Assembly: GCA_001598975.1 (NCBI GenBank)
Contig: BBXU01002759.1
Span: forward strand, 1 to 40,504
Source: Parachlorella kessleri
Lineage: Eukaryota > Chlorophyta > Trebouxiophyceae > Chlorellales > Chlorellaceae
DNA: 40,504 nucleotides
Reading direction: 5' to 3'
The position numbers and the translations under genes were made by a program. The notes under the pieces are model-generated. The model saw only the letters and a program-made list of their open reading frames with translations, did not search any database and was not told where the DNA came from. Shown here piece after piece: positions 35,096-40,504 of the stretch. Numbering within the stretch: position 1 is the stretch's first letter; the number at the start of each line of letters is the position of its first letter.

Positions 35096-35661
35096 TGTGT
35101 CTCCCAGGGCGCCGATGGGAGGTTGAGCTATGGCTGTGGCCTAGTCACATAGGTTGAACGCAGGCCGGCTTGGGCAGATGGGCTGCTAGGCATTGCTTGC
35201 AGCCCATACCGCGTTGCTGAAGGGGCACTTGGCCGTGGCTGCTGCACGGCCTGCGATGACTGCAAGGCGACAACCAGCAGGCAAATCCAAGCTGCTTTGC
35301 ATTTGTCAAGTGCATTGCTACTGTGTGGACCTGTGTCAAAGCCAAGCCTGCAGGCCTGGAGTGTTTTAGTAGAGCCATCCGACGTTGCGCGAGCCTCGAA
35401 CCTGGCACCACATACCTGTGTACTGGTAGATAAGTGTAGGACAGCATTGGTGAATGAGGTTGGGGCTGCAACTCCCACACCTCGTCCCTGGCCTGGCTTA
35501 TATGATGTCCGGCTTGGACTAGAAGTTTGGGGCGCAGGTATGCCGGGACTGCAAGCACAACATATGTCAGAATCTACATCGCTACATATACACCCCAGCG
35601 CCTCTTGCATCAAAGTGGTCAATGGCCTGAGCAAGCGGGTCTATGCAGGCAGCCTAGACAC
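35096..35661. other. Intergenic, 3' flank of the subtilase gene
   Basis: Both strands are open for long stretches (35128-35634 minus, 35297-35725 plus), but neither shows a motif or supported splice sites. I treat it as 3' UTR or spacer. Confidence 0.4.
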
Positions 35662-38600
35662 CTACCTGTATGCTTGGACATGCACACTGCCCCAGGTTGA
35701 GGCAGGCTGGCCTGGAGCGCCGTAGTACGGCTGTGGGTAGCCTGGGGCTCCGAAGAGTGGTGACGGATTGGTGGCTGGCTCGGTGGTGGCCCTAGACCGC
35801 CTGCAGGCCCGCACGCTCAAGCAGACCACCACCTGCACAGTGTTGCTCAGTTGAGGCACCCAAGGTTTACAGGTTGCTGGCAAAGTAAGGATGAGATGAA
35901 GGGGATCCAGAGCTCATCTCTTCCCCGCGAAGCTATGATAAACTCAATGCTATGTCCAGGGGCCAGGCTCACCTGGCTATGAGCAAGCACTTCAAACACT
36001 TCCAGACTTGTGCTAGGTCAGCTCCCTCAAATACTCCTGCCACACAAGTGGACCTGTTGCCTGGGCTCACCAGCAGGAGCAGTCCTCCACCACCGGCAGC
36101 AGCACCGATGATTATCCATTTCTTCTTGCTGGCAGCGCTCCCTCCTTGCACTTGAAATGCTGTTGCTGTGGTGGAACCTTGGTTCCCGGCAATGTCAGTG
36201 GCATACACCTTGAAAACGAAATACCCATCGTCTAGGTTCTGCAGAGGGCAAGAACAGATCGCACATTCTTGACTAGTATGCCAAGAGCCTGTGCATATAA
36301 AAATGCAGCTGTAGTACCGCACAAACCACAACTTCAGTATGAAAACAGAAATATGTGTACAGCTGGAGGCAGACTGAAGGTGGCATTCCCTTCCGACTAC
36401 CAGGGTCACAGAATTTCACCATCTAAATAGCACAGAAACTAACCTGATAGGTTATGGAGCCAGTGGCAGGCACCCACAACCCCAACACCGCAACAGCGCT
36501 GACAGTGGTAGTAGAGCTGCTTATCGTTGCAACACTATCAGTGCTGAGCATGCTCCGCGTCGCACCCAAAGCTTGAGAGCCACCCAAAGGGGTATCAAGC
36601 GTCGCCCCTCTGTAGGCAGTGCTGCTGACAGGTGCAGACGTCAGGGATGAAGTGCTAGCACCAGTCAGTGCGGAAAATTGCGACTGCAGCACCGCCTGCA
36701 GCAGGGAAAGAAGGATCCGTAGGTAGTGTGCGTATGTGCTGGCGCTCCTTGCCTGAACCTGCACCTAGCAAAGGCAACTTGCACTCCTCTTTGCAAGCAG
36801 GCGTAAGCATGCTCACCACCAACATTGTTTCAAATGTTGCAATGCCCGCAGCTACGCCTGAAGGGAGAGCGGTGGACTGTGCCAGCCCAAATGTGACTGT
36901 ATCGGATGTGACCTTTGCTCCCCTGTAGCAGGGAAGGCACAACACAAATAACTGACTTGTGGGCATAAACGACAGCTGGTCTCAGGACTCGTCCGCAGAG
37001 CAACCCTGCATGCTGCCCCCCCCATCCCCCTAGATCCTGCAACACCTTGGGACATGAAGTACATCTGGGCTTTCATGATGTAACGTACGCTGAGGGTCCA
37101 GAGCTGATGGAAATGGTGGGGGGCGTGAAAGCAACCCAGACTGACTGCTCCGCAGTCTCATTAACCCTGCCGGCGCTGTCGATGGCACGCAAGGTGATCC
37201 CATACTGCCCTTCTTCCTGCATGGTACAAACCCAGCTGCAGGGCTCATCAGCTGACAATCTCTGCAGGATAGAAGATAGGTGCGGTTCTGCCCTGGAAGT
37301 GCCTTAGCGAACACCGATGCACGGATACATACCACAAGTCCCACGCAATTGTACAGAGTCAATGACTCCATGCTGATGCTCACCTGCAGTCCAGTGAACG
37401 TCTTGGGGCTGCTACAGGTTGACCACTGTCCTGCAGAAGTAGTTCTGTTGACGAGGGCTATAGCACGCACACGGCAGGAAAAAGTCTGCACGGCAGTCCT
37501 GCACCAGGTGCATATTGCGGTGCCTCCTTGGGTAAGGGTGAGTATCACAGCTTGCATGTTACAGCATCTCATCAACACAACTGTGACAGAGTTGGAATAT
37601 GCGGTAGTGGCTTACATCAGGCGTCCCTTACCCTGTACTGTCTGTGGCTGCAAACGTCACAGTGAGGCTCGTACGGTTTGTTGCTGCTGGTATGCCCATG
37701 CTGGTCCATGTGGGAGGTTGCACATCGGCATAGAAGGTTGCAGCCACTGGATCACCCTGGTTGCCTACCTGCATAATACATGCACAACTTTATAAGGAGC
37801 CAAGCGATGTGGTCTGCATAATTCCGGGATCTGGGCTACGTCCGCCAAAGCCTAGTAGTGCAGGTCTGTGCTCTCGCAACTGACACGCACTCTGAATGCA
37901 GGCTCCCCGTCATATTCCAAAAATTTACAATGGTCCATGCAGCACTGGCATCCCAGTGAAAACAATGCTTACCAAGTCAATTGCAAAGACGGAGAAGACA
38001 TAATGACCAGAAGTGGTGAGGCCTGAGTACTGCATGGGAGACGAGCAGGTCTGGTACGCAGTAGTGCCAGCGGTGCTGTCGTCCTGATTATAAAGCCTGC
38101 AAGGCACGACATGGAACCGTGCTTTGAATGCTGAGCAGTAGCACCACTAGGCAGGCCAGATCTGAGCAGGACTCTGACATTGTATATATACCTGCACTTG
38201 TAGGCCGACACCGTCTTGTTGGCAGTAAACAGGAAGGTGGCGCTGGTCCCTGTCATAGAGGACGCTGGGCTGCTGGTGATAGTGCAGGCTGGACGCATTG
38301 AGTCGATGGTGAAGGTGGTGTAAGCGTCAGTCTCTGTAGAAGAGGCTGTGTTTGTTTCCCTGGCATAGAACCTACAGAGGACAGGTGATGTATGTGTGCT
38401 GGAGGTACACAACTGACCACTGCCATCTGTGACGCACTCCACGCTCTGCTGTTGTGCATATAGTCCTTCACTCCATCACCTGTAGCTACCGTCACCCAAC
38501 ACTCCAAAAGACATTGGGCTGGAGCATGCTGTCCAAACAGCAGTACCAGAAGCACCTGCAGAAAGCAGCAGAATCGCATTTGTGTGAACTAGTGGTCCGC

Positions 38601-40418
38601 CATGCAAGTCAAGCTTTCAAACAAACAACCACAGGTTGTCAGGCCGACGGCTGATCTGCCCCCTCACAACCACTTACATACCTTGAGAAGTGTCCAACCA
38701 ACATACGGTGGAGGAAGTTGCCTGTACTACAGTTGTGCCACTGAACTGAAAAACACCAAAGCCCAAGGTAATAGCACCAGCAGCCACCAGCCCAAAGGGA
38801 CCACTGCAAGGCCAGAAAAAGGTATTCTGCCATCTCACAGGACTTGAATGCAATGACATCAATTAATCAATATATTGGGCAGGTGCGGTAGGGCAATGTA
38901 AATGTTAAGAACTCACCTGGTCATTCGGGTATAACTCTTGCCAGAGGTCAAGGCCACAACCCAACTGTATGTTAGCGTAGGTGCCTGATTGCCAGCCGCA
39001 TCTGTGCCAACAACTGAGAACCGCCAGGTCCCAGGTAAGAGCCAGTGGAATGTCTGGGGACCACTACAGCTGTAGGCTTGGCTCAGACTTTGCTGCAGAC
39101 ACAAACGGAGATGATGTGGTTGGTGGTCATCAGTCCGGAACCATAAACACAAGCACCACCAGGACGAGTGCCACGTGGTGCTAGCACTTGGGAAAAGCTT
39201 GCCCATCCGCTCGACCCACCAGTGTGCTGTTTGCAGTGCCCATGTATACAGGCGCTTGCAAGCTGCTGGCCCCAGTGACACTGAGGGTGCAAGTGTAGGT
39301 AACCGCTGTGAGGTCAGTGGCTGAAAAGCCAATCTGTGCAGTGGCGTTAGCTGTCGTGGCAGGGGGAGTGGATGAGAACGACACCATGGGTGCAGTGCGG
39401 TCCTGCATGCAGCAACAAGCGAGGGGACATGAACGAACAACACATACAATGAAAGCCAGGCAGCATCTTTAGTGGAAGGGCGCACCTGTACAAAGGACTG
39501 CTTGGCGGGGGTGCTTTGCCCCTGGGCTTGCACCCAGAAGATATAGCTGCCATCAGGCAGGCTCGTATAAGTCCGCGGCGAGGTACACACCTGCGGCATC
39601 CAAATCCCGCATAAGCTTAACCACTCAAAGTCAGTGTGTACAGGATCTTGCCAGCAGGAGCAGCCCTAGGTAAGGACAGCATGCGAAGCGAACGCTATAC
39701 CTGCCAGGTATGAGTGCCAGGGGCTGTGGTGGCATTTCTGGCATCGGTGAGCTGGCACTGATATGTGAACCCTACTGCGGTGCTGAAGGCAAAGCTGGCG
39801 GCTTGGGCTGTAGCCGCAGGCGGCCCACTGGTGATGACTGCACAATGAAAGAAAGACGGCCTTCCACTCCCGCAGTCAGAAAACCTACTAGCTTGCAGCT
39901 TGCATTGCAGTTACCCCAAACCGCAAGCATGAAATGTGCTTACCTGCCACGGCGACCTGGCAGGTGCCAGAGGACCCGCTGTCAAGCTGGACAAGGCTGC
40001 CTTGGAAGTCGCCTGTCACCACCAGCGCAAAGGGCTGGGCCCCAGCAGCAGCATATACAGAGTAGGCTTGAACCACAATGCTGGCGTACCCTGGTACACC
40101 CTCCAATACCACCTGCTCAACATTGTTCTCCCTACAAAGCACGCCGCAAGTCAAAATTTGTTACCCATCAGTCGAGCCCTCTAGCAAACCTAGGACCTCA
40201 AAATGGATAACAGGATGTTCCAGTTCCCTGGGCCCATGGTGTGAGTTGGCATGCAGCCCTGGGCAGAAGCAGCACCTGTCAGGGGTGCTAGCGTCGGCCG
40301 CACTGCCACCATTACCATACATGGGGACCGCATTCAGGCCCGCAGCGCGCACGACTAAGTCTAAATCATTAACTAATGCTTTGCTGGCAGCTGGAGAGCC
40401 CGGGTAGTCTGTCCAGAC
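35662..40418 (-). CDS. Membrane-anchored subtilase (KP-43-like) with Ig-like modules, C-terminal part
   Basis: The gene continues beyond the right edge. Seventeen exons chain in phase: 40276-40418, 39944-40131, 39701-39837, 39486-39590, 39220-39402, 38917-39092, 38682-38803, 38480-38555, 38192-38371, 37973-38096, 37632-37768, 37384-37498, 37089-37216, 36817-36922, 36444-36695, 36071-36238, 35662-35832 (836 aa visible). The first two code VWTDYPGSPAASKALVNDLD, ENNVEQVVLEGVPGYASI and AQPFALVVTG, the C-terminal barrel of KP-43-type S8 serine proteases. About six modules of ~90 residues follow, each with one or two Cys and a pattern like W-x2-CSSP-x5-L-DG-Y-F-V-A-D-GN, as in LDDGYFVFKVYATDIAGNQG. 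KKKWIIIGAAAGGGG plus LLLLVVVCLSV form one transmembrane helix split by an intron. The tail is Pro/Tyr-rich (APGYPQPYYGAPGQPAST). The catalytic Asp/His/Ser are off the window. Probably a surface protease or adhesin. Confidence 0.85.
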
Positions 40419-40504
40419 CTGCGGCAAGCAGGGAGTTGGTATGCCACTACAAGGGCAAATTACAAAGGTGACTCGTCAAGTAGTCAAAATGACATATCTT
40501 CAGG

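Noticed and set aside
35297..35725. Plus-strand frame of 142 codons upstream of the subtilase stop
   Set aside because: Overlaps the subtilase last exon antisense; no motif and no splice support.
1..40504. tRNA, rRNA, CRISPR or bacterial operon features
   Set aside because: No tRNA B-box-like pair, no rRNA motif, no spaced direct repeats; gene structure is plainly eukaryotic.

Overview
The window is nuclear DNA of a eukaryote, most likely a green alga. Genes are dense and broken by many short introns (mostly about 80-300 bp), GC content is moderate to high, glutamine/alanine-rich runs are common, and the proteins look plant/green-lineage. I lean to a trebouxiophyte, but that is inference from gene style only. 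I rebuilt genes by joining exons whose splice phases agree and whose protein matches a known family. Every exon chain below was checked for phase.

Layout, left to right. (1) 14-1123, minus: the first five exons of translation initiation factor eIF3 subunit i, cut by the left edge. (2) 1432-10190, plus: a 23-exon importin-11-type nuclear transport receptor that shares a 308-bp divergent promoter with eIF3i. (3) 11087-12814 and 13996-15796, plus: two tandem paralogous F-box/leucine-rich-type genes with the same three-exon structure, made by a segmental duplication with a 2.9-kb offset that also copied flanking DNA. (4) 16524-21345, plus: HBS1, the eEF1A/eRF3-type GTPase of ribosome rescue. (5) 22012-24456, minus: a complete seven-exon hydrophilic protein of unknown function. 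(6) 24642-26644, plus: a small F-box-like/LRR protein of the AMN1/FBXL kind, divergent from gene 5 across 185 bp. (7) 27633-30679, minus: an EamA/DMT-type multispan transporter. (8) about 31.0-34.2 kb: a repeat-rich stretch with three copies of an unrecognised ~300-bp repeat, a foldback duplication and a small basic hypothetical gene (minus). (9) about 34.3-35.1 kb: a doubtful cysteine-rich exon pair on plus. (10) 35662 to beyond the right edge, minus: the C-terminal 836 residues of a large membrane-anchored protein with a KP-43-like subtilase C-terminal barrel, about six Ig-like modules, one transmembrane helix and a short tail.

The genes do not form a pathway. They are mostly housekeeping (translation initiation, ribosome rescue, nuclear transport) beside faster-evolving families (F-box paralogues, surface protease). 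The most notable signals are: a high share of GC-AG introns (seven supported by phase, most of them also by homology); two unrelated genes in which the end of an exon plus its 5' splice site is tandemly duplicated into the next intron; an unrecognised repeat family that keeps a short reading frame in three copies; and the unusual architecture of the surface subtilase.
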